Shown here one piece after another: positions 38,512 through 47,282 of a stretch of 64,000 nucleotides of DNA. The translations under genes and the position numbers were made by a program. This DNA comes from Streptomyces olivoverticillatus. GTDB taxonomy: Bacteria > Actinomycetota > Actinomycetes > Streptomycetales > Streptomycetaceae. The stretch is taken from NCBI RefSeq assembly GCF_014203555.1, contig NZ_JACHJH010000003.1, forward strand, positions 1-64,000, read 5' to 3'. Numbering within the stretch: the first letter of the stretch is position 1; each line of letters begins with the position of its first letter. Under the pieces are notes generated by a model. It ran no database searches. It was given only the letters and a program-made list of their open reading frames with translations, and was not told the origin of the DNA.

Positions 38512-38528
38512 GTCTCACATCCTGGTTT

Positions 38529-39398
38529 TCAACGGAGGGGGGAAGCGGCGGCAGTGGAGACGCGGATCTTGTCCACCATGCGAAGGAGCGACTTGCCGCC
38601 CACTTCTTCGCATTCCAAAGGGGATTCGAGGTCGAGCAGCCGGCGGACGCTGTCCGCCCACCGCACCGGCGCGACGATCTGCTCGCACAGCGTCGCCGCG
38701 ATCGCCCCCCGCTCGTAGGGACGGCCGGTCACATTGGCGATCACGGTGGTGTGCGGCTCCGCGAACGTGAATCCCCTCAGGAATTCCTCGAACTCGGCCC
38801 GCGCCGACGCCATGTAGCGGGAGTGGAAGGGCGCACTGACGCGCAGCGGGGCGAAGCGGATGCCACGGCGGCCCAGCGCCGCGTGGGCGTCCCGCAGCAC
38901 CTCGTCCGGCGCCGCGATGACGATCTGGGAATCGGTGTTGAAACCCGCGAGGTCGACGCCCTCGATGCCGTCCTCCTCGAAGATTTCGAGGAGGAGCACC
39001 TCGGGGGCGTCCATGACCGCGGTCATTCCGCCGCCGGACGCCGCGGCCATGAGCTCGCCGCGCCGCTTGACGAGCCGAAGGCCCGTCTCGAAGTCGAACG
39101 CCCCGGCTGCCAACAGGGCGTTGTACTCACCGAGGCTGTGCCCCAGATAGCAGTCGGCGCGCCGCTCCTCGCGCCGCTCCCGCTCGAAGGTGTGCAGCGC
39201 ATTGACGGTGTAGAGCGCCGGCTGGGTGCGGTCGGTCCGTGAGAGCAGGTCGCCCGGGTTGTCGCGGCACAGCGCCACGAGGTCGTAGCCCAACAGGTCG
39301 CAGGCGAACTCCGTGAGGCCGGGATAGCGGCCGAAGACGTCCGCGCCCATTCCCTGGAACTGCGCCCCCTGCCCGGGGAAGAGAATCGCGAAAGGCAT
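38529..39398 (-). CDS. Free-standing malonyl-CoA acyltransferase (trans-AT)
   Basis: 289 residues from the ATG at 39398, preceded by gagaggg. The motifs are GQGAQFQGMG at the N-terminus, the catalytic serine in GHSLGEY (Ser88) and the catalytic histidine in FHSRYM (His192), as in FabD-type transacylases. It is the first gene of the leftward operon, 17 bp before the ACP. It should load malonyl units onto all PKS ACPs and onto the discrete ACP. No second AT or proof-reading hydrolase domain is fused to it. Confidence 0.93.
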   Translation of the reverse strand: MPFAILFPGQGAQFQGMGADVFGRYPGLTEFACDLLGYDLVALCRDNPGDLLSRTDRTQPALYTVNALHTFERERREERRADCYLGHSLGEYNALLAAGAFDFETGLRLVKRRGELMAAASGGGMTAVMDAPEVLLLEIFEEDGIEGVDLAGFNTDSQIVIAAPDEVLRDAHAALGRRGIRFAPLRVSAPFHSRYMASARAEFEEFLRGFTFAEPHTTVIANVTGRPYERGAIAATLCEQIVAPVRWADSVRRLLDLESPLECEEVGGKSLLRMVDKIRVSTAAASPLR

Positions 39399-39500
39399 GG
39401 TCCCTCTCTGATCGATACCGGCTGGTGACGGGCCGTGTCCGACGCCGGTCATCGTGTGCCAACGCCCTTGCGAGGGCCTGGTCGAGCCGCTGACGTCCCC

Positions 39501-39550
39501 TTGCCGTCCGCGCCCGGATCCTTGCCGGTCGCTTGCCGGACGGTTGCCGA
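39501..39550. promoter_or_regulatory. Heptamer direct repeats at 11-bp pitch; candidate SARP operator
   Basis: ttgccg heptamers begin at 39501 (ttgccgt), 39522 (ttgccgg), 39533 (ttgccgg) and 39544 (ttgccga). The last three are exactly 11 bases apart and the first is 21 away. SARP activators bind direct heptamers spaced by one helical turn (11 or 22 bp). The repeats lie in the 277-bp gap between the divergent PKS operon and the SARP gene. I could not place a convincing -10 box at the expected distance on either strand. A possible rightward promoter is ttggaa (39568)-17-caagat (39591). Confidence 0.5.
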
Positions 39551-39675
39551 CGGCTCGTCCCGGCTTCTTGGAATGGCCTGTTCTATATGCCAAGATCACG
39601 TTTTGGAGGGCCTCGGTCACACACTGGTCGGGCCCACCGGCACTCCCCGCGCGCGTGAGAACGATTGGGACCGAC

Positions 39676-42600
39676 ATGTCCGCACCCCAGACACCGAGCC
39701 CGTCTCCGCACCCGGAGCGGGGCGGCCCGGCCGGACCGCTGCTGCGCGTCCTGGGCCCCATGACCGCGCAGTACGACGGGCGCGACCTCCCCCTCGGCCC
39801 GCCGCGCCGCCGGGCCCTGCTCGCCCTGCTGCTCATACGCCTGGGCCGGGTCGTCCCCACCGAGCTGCTCATCGAGGAGCTCTGGCGGGACAAACCACCG
39901 CGCCGGCCCGTCGCCACGCTCCAGAGCCACGTCTCGCACCTGCGCCGCACCCTCGACCCGACCGCGGCCCAGGGCGAAGCCTCCGTACTGCGCTATCGGG
40001 CACCCGGATACGTCCTGCGGCTCGACCCCGCACAGGTCGACGCCTGCCGCTTCCAGGACCTGGTCTCCTCCGGCCGGCAACTCCTCGACCGGCAGGACAC
40101 CGCCGCCGCACGCGACCGCCTCACCGAGGCGCTGGAGCTGTGGCACGGCTCGCCCTACACGGAGTTCGGCGCCCACCTGGCGCTCAGCGACGAGAGCGCA
40201 CGGCTCGAACAGCTGCGGCTCACCGCCCTGGAATCCTGCGCCGAAGCCCGTCTCGCCCTCGGGGCCGCCGACGAAGTCGCGGCCGAACTCGACCGGGAAG
40301 TGCGCCGCCATCCGATGCGCGAACGCCTCGTCGGCCACTTAATGACAGCGTTGTCCCGCCTGGGCCGCCAAGCCGAGGCACTGGAGGTGTACGAGCGGAC
40401 CCGCAGCCATCTCGTCGAGGAGTTCGGCGTCGACACCGCCGTCGAACTCCAACGGGTTCACACCGCCATCCTCCGCCAGGAGCTCGGCGACGGCACACCG
40501 CAGGACCAACCGCTCCCCGAACCCGCCGCCCCCACCCCGGCCCCCGCGCCCGCTCCCACCGAAGAACCCCCGCACCTTCCGGCGGAACCCGCCACCCCCT
40601 CGCCCCTCATCGGCCGCGACCCGGAACTGCAGCGCCTGGTGGCCGCGGCGGCCGGCGCCCTCACCGGCCACGGGCACGTGGCCGCCGTGCTCGGCCCCGC
40701 CGGAGTCGGCAAGACCCGCCTGCTCATGGAGCTCGCCCACCGCCTGGAGACCGCGCACCCGGACCTCGAAGCGGCCTGGAGCCACTGCTTCCCCGGCGAG
40801 GGCGTGCCGCCCTACTGGCTGTGGACCCAGGTCCTGCGCCGCCTGTCGGCCACCCGGCCGGACGACTTCCGCACCGCGACCGCCCCCTTCGGCCCGCTGC
40901 TCGCCCCCGTGATGCCCGAGCGGGCCGCCGGCCCGGACACCGCGCCGGCCGCCGGCCTCGACTGGGCCCAGGCCAGGTTCCTCACCCACGACGCGGTCTG
41001 CGAGGTCCTGCTCGCCATGGCGGCCCGGCGCCCCCTGGTGCTGCTCCTGGAAGACCTGCACTGGGCCGACCCCGCCTCCCTGGACCTGCTCAGACTGCTC
41101 GCCACCCGCCGCCAGGGCCATCCGCTCAGCATCGTCCTGTCCGCCCGCGACTTCGCGGTCGAGTCCGACGCCACGATGTCCCGGCTGCTTTCCGAGGTCC
41201 TCCGAGGCCCCCGCACGGAGACGCTCCGGCTCGACGGCCTGTCCCGGCGCGCCATCGCCGCCCTCGTCGAGGCACAGGCCGGCCCCGGCGTGGCCGACGA
41301 GATCGTCGCCGCGCTGCACCGGCGGAGCAAGGGCAACCCCTACTTCGTCATGCAGCTCCTCTCCCTCATCGGCGACGCCCGGGACCTGCACGACCCCGGC
41401 ACCACCGACCTGTTCCTCACCCGGATACCCAGCGGGGTGCGCGAGGCGCTGCGCCAGCGGTTCGCCGCGCTGCCCGAGCCCGTCCTGCGGGTGCTGCGGC
41501 TGTGCGCCGTCATCGGCACGGAAGTCGACACCGACCTGCTGCACCGCACCGCCGCCGACGACGAACCGGTCACCGCCGCGCTGGAGTCCGCCATCCGGGC
41601 CGACCTGCTCGGCGAGGACCCCCACCACCCCGGCCGCCTGCACTTCGCGCACGCCCTGGTCCAGGAGACGCTCATCGACGAGCTCGCCCGCGAGGAGCGC
41701 CACCGGCTGCACGCCCGGGTCGCCGAGGCGCTGTGCGTGCGCGGCCGCGGGCAGTTCAGGGACGAGGAGGTCGAGCGGGTCGCCCACCACACCTGGCACG
41801 CCCAGGAGGCGCTGCCCGCCCGGCTGGCACTGCCCCGCCTGCTGCGCGCCGCCGAACAGGCCGAGCACCACCTCGCCTACGAACAGGTGGAGACCTGGCT
41901 GCGCCGCGCCGTCCACCTCGTCGCCCTCCTGCCCGCCGACGACGCGTCGGCCCCCGACCTGGAGCAGCGGCTGCACATCCAGCTCGGGCAGGTGCTGGCC
42001 ACCACCCGCGGCTACGGCGACGCCGAAGCCGAGGCGGCGCTGGGCCGGGGCCGCTCACTCGGCGAGGTCACCCGGGCCCCCGAGGACCCCTCGGTGCTGT
42101 GGGCGCTGTGCGCCGCCCAGCTGGTCACCGGCCGCTACGACGAGTCCCGGCAGTTCTCCGGCCTGCTGCGGCGCAACGCCGACCGCACCGGGCACCCCGT
42201 GGCCCTGCTCGGCGCGGCCTACGGCGAGGGCATCGTGCTGCACATCCGCGGGCTGCTGCCCGAGGCGCTCGCCGAGCTGGAGCACGGCGTCGAGCAGGCG
42301 GACCGCTTCGCCCGCGAGGGCCATTCCCTGGCCCGCACCTTCCAGCACGACCCCCGGGTCTCCTGCCGTTCCTACAACGCCTTCACCCACTGGCTGCTCG
42401 GCAACCGGGACACGGCCGACGCGCGCCGACGCGAACTGCTGCGCCTGACCGAGTACGAGAGCAGGCCCTCCGACCGCTCCTTCGCCCTGTACGTGGACGC
42501 GGTCGTCGCGGCGTGGGAGGGCGACGCCGGCACGGCGCTGTCCTCCGCCGCCGAGGGGGTACGGCTGGCGGGCGACCACGGGCTGCTCTACTGGAAGGCG

Positions 42601-42912
42601 ATGCTGAGCCTGCCCGAAGGCTGGGCCCTGACCCACTCCGGCCGCGAGGAGGAGGGCATCGCGCTGATGCACGCGGCCCTGGCCGAACTGCGCCTGTCCA
42701 GGACGAACCTGCGCCTCCCGCTCCACTTGGGCCTGCTCGGACAGGCACAGCACCACGCGGGGCTGCGGCAGGAGGCGCGGAACACCCTGCACCGGATGCT
42801 CGCGGTCATCGAGCACCGCCACGAACACGCCTACCTCGATGCGGCCCTGCCCGCCACCGGCCTGCTCCACGAGCTGCTCGGCCGCGACACGGAGACGGAA
42901 GGGGCGGAGTGA
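39676..42912 (+). CDS. Large SARP-family activator with AAA ATPase and TPR-like domains
   Basis: 1078 residues from the ATG at 39676. Residues about 20-105 form an OmpR-type winged helix (LLRVLGPMTAQYDGRDLPLG to RYRAPGYVLRL). Residues 110-255 form the bacterial transcriptional activation domain (BTAD). An ATPase domain has Walker A GPAGVGKTR near residue 340 and Walker B LVLLLEDLHWADP near 455. The remaining half is helical and TPR-like. Such large SARPs activate secondary-metabolite operons. It is divergent from the PKS operon, and the intervening gap has SARP-like heptamer repeats, so it is the probable pathway activator. It ends 2 bp from the convergent DinB-like gene. Confidence 0.92.
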   Translation: MSAPQTPSPSPHPERGGPAGPLLRVLGPMTAQYDGRDLPLGPPRRRALLALLLIRLGRVVPTELLIEELWRDKPPRRPVATLQSHVSHLRRTLDPTAAQGEASVLRYRAPGYVLRLDPAQVDACRFQDLVSSGRQLLDRQDTAAARDRLTEALELWHGSPYTEFGAHLALSDESARLEQLRLTALESCAEARLALGAADEVAAELDREVRRHPMRERLVGHLMTALSRLGRQAEALEVYERTRSHLVEEFGVDTAVELQRVHTAILRQELGDGTPQDQPLPEPAAPTPAPAPAPTEEPPHLPAEPATPSPLIGRDPELQRLVAAAAGALTGHGHVAAVLGPAGVGKTRLLMELAHRLETAHPDLEAAWSHCFPGEGVPPYWLWTQVLRRLSATRPDDFRTATAPFGPLLAPVMPERAAGPDTAPAAGLDWAQARFLTHDAVCEVLLAMAARRPLVLLLEDLHWADPASLDLLRLLATRRQGHPLSIVLSARDFAVESDATMSRLLSEVLRGPRTETLRLDGLSRRAIAALVEAQAGPGVADEIVAALHRRSKGNPYFVMQLLSLIGDARDLHDPGTTDLFLTRIPSGVREALRQRFAALPEPVLRVLRLCAVIGTEVDTDLLHRTAADDEPVTAALESAIRADLLGEDPHHPGRLHFAHALVQETLIDELAREERHRLHARVAEALCVRGRGQFRDEEVERVAHHTWHAQEALPARLALPRLLRAAEQAEHHLAYEQVETWLRRAVHLVALLPADDASAPDLEQRLHIQLGQVLATTRGYGDAEAEAALGRGRSLGEVTRAPEDPSVLWALCAAQLVTGRYDESRQFSGLLRRNADRTGHPVALLGAAYGEGIVLHIRGLLPEALAELEHGVEQADRFAREGHSLARTFQHDPRVSCRSYNAFTHWLLGNRDTADARRRELLRLTEYESRPSDRSFALYVDAVVAAWEGDAGTALSSAAEGVRLAGDHGLLYWKAMLSLPEGWALTHSGREEEGIALMHAALAELRLSRTNLRLPLHLGLLGQAQHHAGLRQEARNTLHRMLAVIEHRHEHAYLDAALPATGLLHELLGRDTETEGAE

Positions 42913-42914
42913 GC

Positions 42915-43442
42915 TCAGGCGGGCGTCCCGCCGTCCCGCTGCCGGAGGAAGGCCATGGTCGCCGGGGCGTAGCCGAGGTCCGCGGGGACGCTCACGCCCA
43001 GCGTGCGGACCACCGGCATCATCAGCGCCAAGTGGTGGACCGCGTGGTGGGCGACGAACAGCAGTTCCCGCCCGACCGTGGAGCGGCTGCGGGCGACGGT
43101 GCCGCGGGCGTCCACGATGCCGGACACCTCCACCGGGCGGTCGAGGACGCCCGGTGCGAGGGCGCGCACCCGGGACCGGACGACGTCCAGGCGGGCCAGC
43201 GCGAGGGTGCGGTCGGTCTCCAGCGCGCCGCCCCGCTCCCGCCGGTCGTAGTCGACCGTGCCGCGCTCGGCACCGGCGAGCAGCGCGGCGTAGTGGTCCA
43301 CACAGTGCCGTACGTGCCCGGCGACGCTGCTCGCACCGGGCGGCCGCCGCACGTACTGGGCGTCGTCGAGCAGGGCGACCAGGTCCCGTACCTGTTGCAG
43401 CTGCGCGGCGGCGGAGTCGGTCACCGTGGTGAGCTCGTGCAA
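42915..43442 (-). CDS. DinB-like four-helix metal-binding protein
   Basis: 175 residues. Histidines in VRHCVDHY and in the HHAVHHLALM segment are spaced as in the DinB/YfiT-like superfamily, whose members bind Zn or Ni and often use thiol cofactors such as mycothiol. Substrate and role are unknown. The gene is convergent with the SARP and probably not part of the cluster. The segment from 43443 to 43536 holds nothing recognisable. Confidence 0.75.
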   Translation of the reverse strand: MHELTTVTDSAAAQLQQVRDLVALLDDAQYVRRPPGASSVAGHVRHCVDHYAALLAGAERGTVDYDRRERGGALETDRTLALARLDVVRSRVRALAPGVLDRPVEVSGIVDARGTVARSRSTVGRELLFVAHHAVHHLALMMPVVRTLGVSVPADLGYAPATMAFLRQRDGGTPA

Positions 43443-43536
43443 GGGGCTGCTCGCTCTCTGGACGGCAGAAAGGCGCGTGCGGTGCTGTTCACCTCGTAGA
43501 CGTTAACGGCCGTCGGCGGCGTAGGTGACGGGCCGC

Positions 43537-43902
43537 TCAGGCCCCCGACAGCTCCGTCCGGAGCACGGCCGCGGCGCTGATGTCGCTGTCCTTGGTGGCG
43601 GTCAGGAGCGTCAGGGGCCGCTGCCCGGCCAGCTCCCGCAGGTGCCGCAGCGCTTCGGTGTGCTCCGCGTCGCGCAGCTCCGCGCGGTAGCGGCGGCCGA
43701 ACTCCTCGAACTTCGCGGGGTCGTGCCCGTACCACTTGCGCAACTCGGTCGACGGCGCCACGTCCTTGCACCACTCGTCCAGGGCGGCCGCGTCCTTGCC
43801 CAGCCCCCGCGGCCAGATCCGGTCGACGAGCACCCGGCTCCCGTCGTCCCGCTGCGCCGCGTCGTACACCCGTCGTACCCGCACGTCCGGTGCCTTGCCC
43901 AT
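43537..43902 (-). CDS. DUF488-family protein
   Basis: 121 residues from the ATG at 43902, which has a good ribosome site (gaaggaggcggtg). An upstream ATG in frame at 43953 is less likely. The motifs VRRVYDAAQRDDGSRVLVDRIWPRG and the central LRKWYGHDPAKFEEF are characteristic of DUF488, a small conserved family of uncharacterised cytoplasmic proteins. The gene stands alone with normal codon use. Confidence 0.88.
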   Translation of the reverse strand: MGKAPDVRVRRVYDAAQRDDGSRVLVDRIWPRGLGKDAAALDEWCKDVAPSTELRKWYGHDPAKFEEFGRRYRAELRDAEHTEALRHLRELAGQRPLTLLTATKDSDISAAAVLRTELSGA

Positions 43903-43981
43903 CACCGCCTCCTTCGCCGGCTCCATCGTGCGCCGGGCCGGGCGGGGCCGCACCCGGAAGCGGCAATCGGCCCGCGGCCGG

Positions 43982-45157
43982 TCAGGCCGGGTCGGGCTCC
44001 GCGCGCTGCTCGGCGAAGGCCCGGACCAGGGGCGAGCCGTAGGCCTTGGCGACCTGGACGAGGAAGGCGGTCTCGGCCCACAGGTCCTCCCCGCCGAGGG
44101 CGGAGATCTCGGTGGGCGCTCCGCTGGGCGCCGAACCGGCGGGGCGGGTGACGCGCAGCGCGCAGGCCATGACGGTGGCGTCGGTGCCCGCCGGGGCGAC
44201 CGGGCCCGACTCGACGTACTCCTGGGCCTCTTCCAGCAGGGCCGGCGGGGTGTGGTCGCGCATGACGAGGATGGCGTCCCGTATCTCGATCACCTTGCGG
44301 TAGGCGAGCAGGTCCCAGGGGCCCTTGGGCCGGACGATCTCCACCATGCGGGGCCGGGGCTTGTCCAGGGCGACGTGCGGGACGGCGGCGATCAGGTCGC
44401 ACCACATGGGCCACAGCCGCCAGATCGTCACGATGTCCTCGACCTTCTGCCGCAGCGAGAACAGGGTGGGCAGGGCGAGCGCGGACGCCCTGAGCAGGCC
44501 GTGCAGGGCCATGGTCCAGGGCAGCAGGGAGCGGATCCAGGGCTCGTCGACCACCAGGAGGGTCAGATATCCGGCCCAGAACAGGGCCGAGAAGGCGGTG
44601 CCCCAGGAGAAGAGCCGCAGGCACGCCTTGAAGGCGCGGTTGCTGCCGATGCGGCTGTAGCGCGAGCACACCATGACGCAGGTGAGGTCGGCGGCCAGGT
44701 GTGCGGCGATCAGCACCAGCCAGTACGCGGTGGAGGGCTCGACGACCCCCGAGGGGGTGATGACGTGCCTTTCGTGCGCCGGGGCGGTGAAGTCGAGCAG
44801 GAGCAGGACGGCCATCACGGCGGCCGCCGCCACGGCCAGCTGGCGGTGCCAGCGCCGCTCACCGGTGGAGGCGGTGACGAAGTCCAGCACCGCGGCGGCG
44901 GACAGCACCCCGATCAGATTCCGCGCCAGGTCGGCGACGTGCGAGGGGCCGAAGACCCCGTGCAGGGCGTCGAGCACCGGTGGCAGGTTGAGGGCCATCG
45001 CGGCCGCGGCGGTGGCGACCGCGAGCCACAGGCTGCGCTGCCAGTGGTGGCGCATGGCCGCCGGGGCCCTGAGCAGCACGGCCACCCACAGGCAGACGGT
45101 GCTGGCGTTGCCGAACCACGTTCCGGCGGCTGCCGCTTCAGCGTGCATGGCGGGCAC
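43982..45157 (-). CDS. MAB_1171c-like multi-pass membrane protein
   Basis: 391 residues with about seven hydrophobic segments in the first 240 residues (for example AVAAAAVMAVLLLLDF and YWLVLIAAHLAADLTCVM), then a soluble C-terminal part with the typical PRPRMVEIVRPKGPWDLLAYRKVIEIRDAI-like region. This resembles actinobacterial membrane proteins found next to ImmA/IrrE peptidases. The start is uncertain: GTG at 45157 or ATG at 45148. Both overlap the end of the upstream peptidase gene, so the two are coupled. Function is unknown; it may be the membrane partner of a signalling cassette. Confidence 0.75.
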   Translation of the reverse strand: MPAMHAEAAAAGTWFGNASTVCLWVAVLLRAPAAMRHHWQRSLWLAVATAAAAMALNLPPVLDALHGVFGPSHVADLARNLIGVLSAAAVLDFVTASTGERRWHRQLAVAAAAVMAVLLLLDFTAPAHERHVITPSGVVEPSTAYWLVLIAAHLAADLTCVMVCSRYSRIGSNRAFKACLRLFSWGTAFSALFWAGYLTLLVVDEPWIRSLLPWTMALHGLLRASALALPTLFSLRQKVEDIVTIWRLWPMWCDLIAAVPHVALDKPRPRMVEIVRPKGPWDLLAYRKVIEIRDAILVMRDHTPPALLEEAQEYVESGPVAPAGTDATVMACALRVTRPAGSAPSGAPTEISALGGEDLWAETAFLVQVAKAYGSPLVRAFAEQRAEPDPA

Positions 45158-45653
45158 CGAACCCCAACGCCGCCTCGAGCTTGTCCATGACCTCGCGCGG
45201 CTGCTCGGCCGGGTACCGTTCGGCGGCGGTGCGGATGAGGCTGGCGACCATCTCCGCCTCCTGCTCCTGCCGCGTGCTGTAGTTGGCGCGGGCCAGGAAC
45301 CGGCGGAGCAGGTTCGGCCCGAGGTCGGTGAAGAGGTGGCTCAGGTCCTGCTCGTCGTCCAGCACCAGGTTGTGGTGGTCGAAGAGCATGTGGCCTATCT
45401 CGTGCAGCACGATGTGTTCCTGGTGCGCGGGCGAGGTGCACTGCTCCACGAAGATCCAGTCGCTGGTGCCGGTCGCCAGCCACAGCCCGCAGGCCCCGGC
45501 GGCCGACGCCGCCGCGGGCAGCGGCAGGACGTGCAGCGGGCGGCCCCGCTCCTCGGACAGCTGGCGGCAGAGGGCCTCCGCGGAGAACGGGCGCGGGAGA
45601 CTCAGTCCGTCCACCACCGCCTGGCAGTGGCGGCGCAAGTTCGAGTGCAGCAT
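45138..45653 (-). CDS. ImmA/IrrE-type zinc metallopeptidase
   Basis: 171 residues from the ATG at 45653, chosen because ggagg lies 8 bases before it; longer starts at 45678 and 45725 lack ribosome sites. The zinc-binding motif HEIGH lies in the middle (HIVLHEIGHMLFDHH). ImmA/IrrE peptidases cleave XRE-type repressors to relieve repression. An XRE protein is encoded just upstream (45850-46305) and a membrane protein overlaps downstream, so the three form a likely signal-repressor-protease cassette. Confidence 0.85.
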   Translation of the reverse strand: MLHSNLRRHCQAVVDGLSLPRPFSAEALCRQLSEERGRPLHVLPLPAAASAAGACGLWLATGTSDWIFVEQCTSPAHQEHIVLHEIGHMLFDHHNLVLDDEQDLSHLFTDLGPNLLRRFLARANYSTRQEQEAEMVASLIRTAAERYPAEQPREVMDKLEAALGFGARHAR

Positions 45654-45849
45654 GTCCAGTCCTCCATGATCTGCCATGGGGCAGCGCCAGTATGCATGTG
45701 TGTCGTGGGGTGGCAAACGGGACACCTCTTTCGTGGCACCCCTGCCCAGCGGCAGCGGTGCCGACGGTGCGTCATGGAGATTCTCCTGCAGCGCGTCCGT
45801 GGGGAGACGGCCAGGGGAGCGTCAGCGGTCGGGAAGGTGCGGCGGGCGG

Positions 45850-46305
45850 CTATGTGTCCTCGACGGGCGAGAGCCGCTGGAACTTACGGGCTTCGTTGAC
45901 CATGGCCAAGAGCGCGTCCAGCACCTCGGGGGAGAGCCCGTCGGCGCGCAGGGCGAGGTTGCGCACCCTGGTGTCCCGCAGCGAGATGGCCAGCCTGAGC
46001 TGTGCGTCGATGCGCCCGGCGACCTCGTCACTGAGGAAGTACTCCGGCGGCACGCCGAAATACTGGGCCAGGACGTCCAGTTGCTCCAGGGTCACATTGC
46101 GCTTCTTACCGGTGGCCAGCTCCCACAGGTACGTACCGGAGATCGAGCCGCCGGTCGCCTCGCGCATCTCCTTGGCCAGCCGGGCGTAGCCGGGGCGGGT
46201 GCGCTCGTCGGGGTGCATCGCGGAGATCAGTCCTTGCAGCCGCCGGTCGAACCTCCGCAGCAGCGGCCGGCCGGCCGGGCCGGAACGAGGGTCGGTGCTC
46301 GTCAT
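45850..46305 (-). CDS. XRE-family transcriptional regulator of the ImmA cassette
   Basis: 151 residues from the ATG at 46305, preceded by aagga. The helix-turn-helix spans about residues 35-95 (RLAKEMREATGGSISGTYLW through VLAQYFGVPPEYFLSD). The pattern, with a long loop between helices and a PPEYF motif, is common to actinobacterial XRE proteins next to ImmA/IrrE peptidases. It probably autoregulates through the promoter at 46386-46414 and is a candidate target of the peptidase at 45138-45653, which follows after a 196-bp gap. Confidence 0.85.
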   Translation of the reverse strand: MTSTDPRSGPAGRPLLRRFDRRLQGLISAMHPDERTRPGYARLAKEMREATGGSISGTYLWELATGKKRNVTLEQLDVLAQYFGVPPEYFLSDEVAGRIDAQLRLAISLRDTRVRNLALRADGLSPEVLDALLAMVNEARKFQRLSPVEDT

Positions 46306-46385
46306 GGGTTTCGTCCTTGCCATGGCGCGAGGTCGGGATCACATCGGGCTGCCGTCCGCCGGGGTGGACGCTCTGTGCATCCATA

Positions 46386-46414
46386 TCTCTACGCCCATCC
46401 GTCACAGTTGACAA
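46386..46414 (-). promoter_or_regulatory. Sigma70-type promoter of the XRE cassette
   Basis: On the minus strand a -35 box TTGTCA (46409-46414) and a -10 box TAGAGA (46386-46391) are separated by 17 bp. It lies about 80 bases upstream of the XRE start. The rest of the 46306-46610 gap is AT-richer than its surroundings and contains no supported gene. Confidence 0.55.
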
Positions 46415-46610
46415 GATCGCTCGAATTAAGCACAACTTCAAGCCAAATCGAGCCGAAACTGGCCGAATCCACGAGGGTGATCTGACGGACTGGGCCCCGG
46501 CTTCAGTCCCGCGCATGGTGGTTGCCTCATGCTGAGACCTCTAGTGCCACAGCGGGGGAGCCTTTCGGACCGGAGGGCGTCCGCCACGTCTTCCACAGGA
46601 GTGTCATCGC

Positions 46611-47171
46611 ATGAACGCCGCCGCAGTCCGCGTCCTGGCCGTCTCCGGCAGCCTGCGCGCCGGTTCGTACAACTCGGCCGTCCTCCGCGCCGCCGCCTCG
46701 CTGGCGGGCCCCGAGGTGAAGATCGAGCTGTGGGACGGCCTCGCCGCGGTTCCGCCGTTCAGCGAGGACGACGAGGCCACCCCCATCGCCGCCGTGGAGG
46801 CGCTGCGCGCCGCCATCGGCGCCTCGGACGCCCTGCTCATCGCGACGCCGGAGTACAACTCCTCCGTGCCCGGCCAGCTCAAGAACGCCCTGGACTGGGC
46901 CTCCCGTCCCTACGGCGCCTCCGTCCTCAGCGGAAAGGCCGCCGCCGTCATCGGCACCAGCCCGGGCCGCTTCGGCGGCAAGCTGGCCCAGGCCGAGCTG
47001 CGCAAGGTGCTCACCACGTGCGGCGCCGAGGTCGTGGGCGACGAGCTGACGGTGCCGAAGGCCAACGAGGCCCTCGGCGAGGACGGCCTGCCCGTCTCCG
47101 AGGAGCTGCGGACCGCCCTCCTCACCCTCCTCGGCGCGCTCGCCGACGCGGCCCGCGCGAAGACCGCCTGA
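46611..47171 (+). CDS. NADPH-dependent FMN reductase (flavodoxin-like)
   Basis: 186 residues with an aggag ribosome site about 8 bases before the ATG. The N-terminus has the flavin-phosphate loop SGSLRAGSYNSAVLRAA and later ATPEYNSSVPGQLKNALDW, both hallmarks of the NADPH-dependent FMN/quinone reductase family (SsuE/ChrR/AzoR-like). It reduces FMN, quinones or similar acceptors in the cytoplasm. It is a single-gene unit followed by a strong hairpin terminator. It could feed reduced FMN to prenyl-FMN synthesis, but nothing in the sequence ties it to the PKS operon. Confidence 0.92.
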   Translation: MNAAAVRVLAVSGSLRAGSYNSAVLRAAASLAGPEVKIELWDGLAAVPPFSEDDEATPIAAVEALRAAIGASDALLIATPEYNSSVPGQLKNALDWASRPYGASVLSGKAAAVIGTSPGRFGGKLAQAELRKVLTTCGAEVVGDELTVPKANEALGEDGLPVSEELRTALLTLLGALADAARAKTA

Positions 47172-47198
47172 CGCCGCGTCCGACCAGCCGGAACGCCG

Positions 47199-47234
47199 AG
47201 CGGGGCCGTGCTCTCACCCGAGCACGGCCCCGCT
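47199..47234. terminator. Strong bidirectional terminator
   Basis: Perfect 15-bp inverted repeat (agcggggccgtgctc at 47199-47213 with 47220-47234, six-base loop) between the convergent FMN reductase and rmlC-like genes, followed by ttcctt on the plus strand. Confidence 0.85.
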
Positions 47235-47282
47235 TCCTTGCGGCCACGTTTCCCGCGGCCGCCCTCCATGGCCTCGCGCCGG

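Noticed and set aside
39435..43499. 1354-codon plus-strand frame overlapping the SARP gene
   Set aside because: It is a shifted-frame shadow (Arg/Pro-rich) of the SARP, whose frame has clear winged-helix, BTAD and Walker motifs.
46611..47171. FMN reductase as a dedicated supplier for prenyl-FMN in the PKS pathway
   Set aside because: It is a separate monocistronic gene 7 kb from the PKS operon with its own terminator; nothing in the sequence supports the link.
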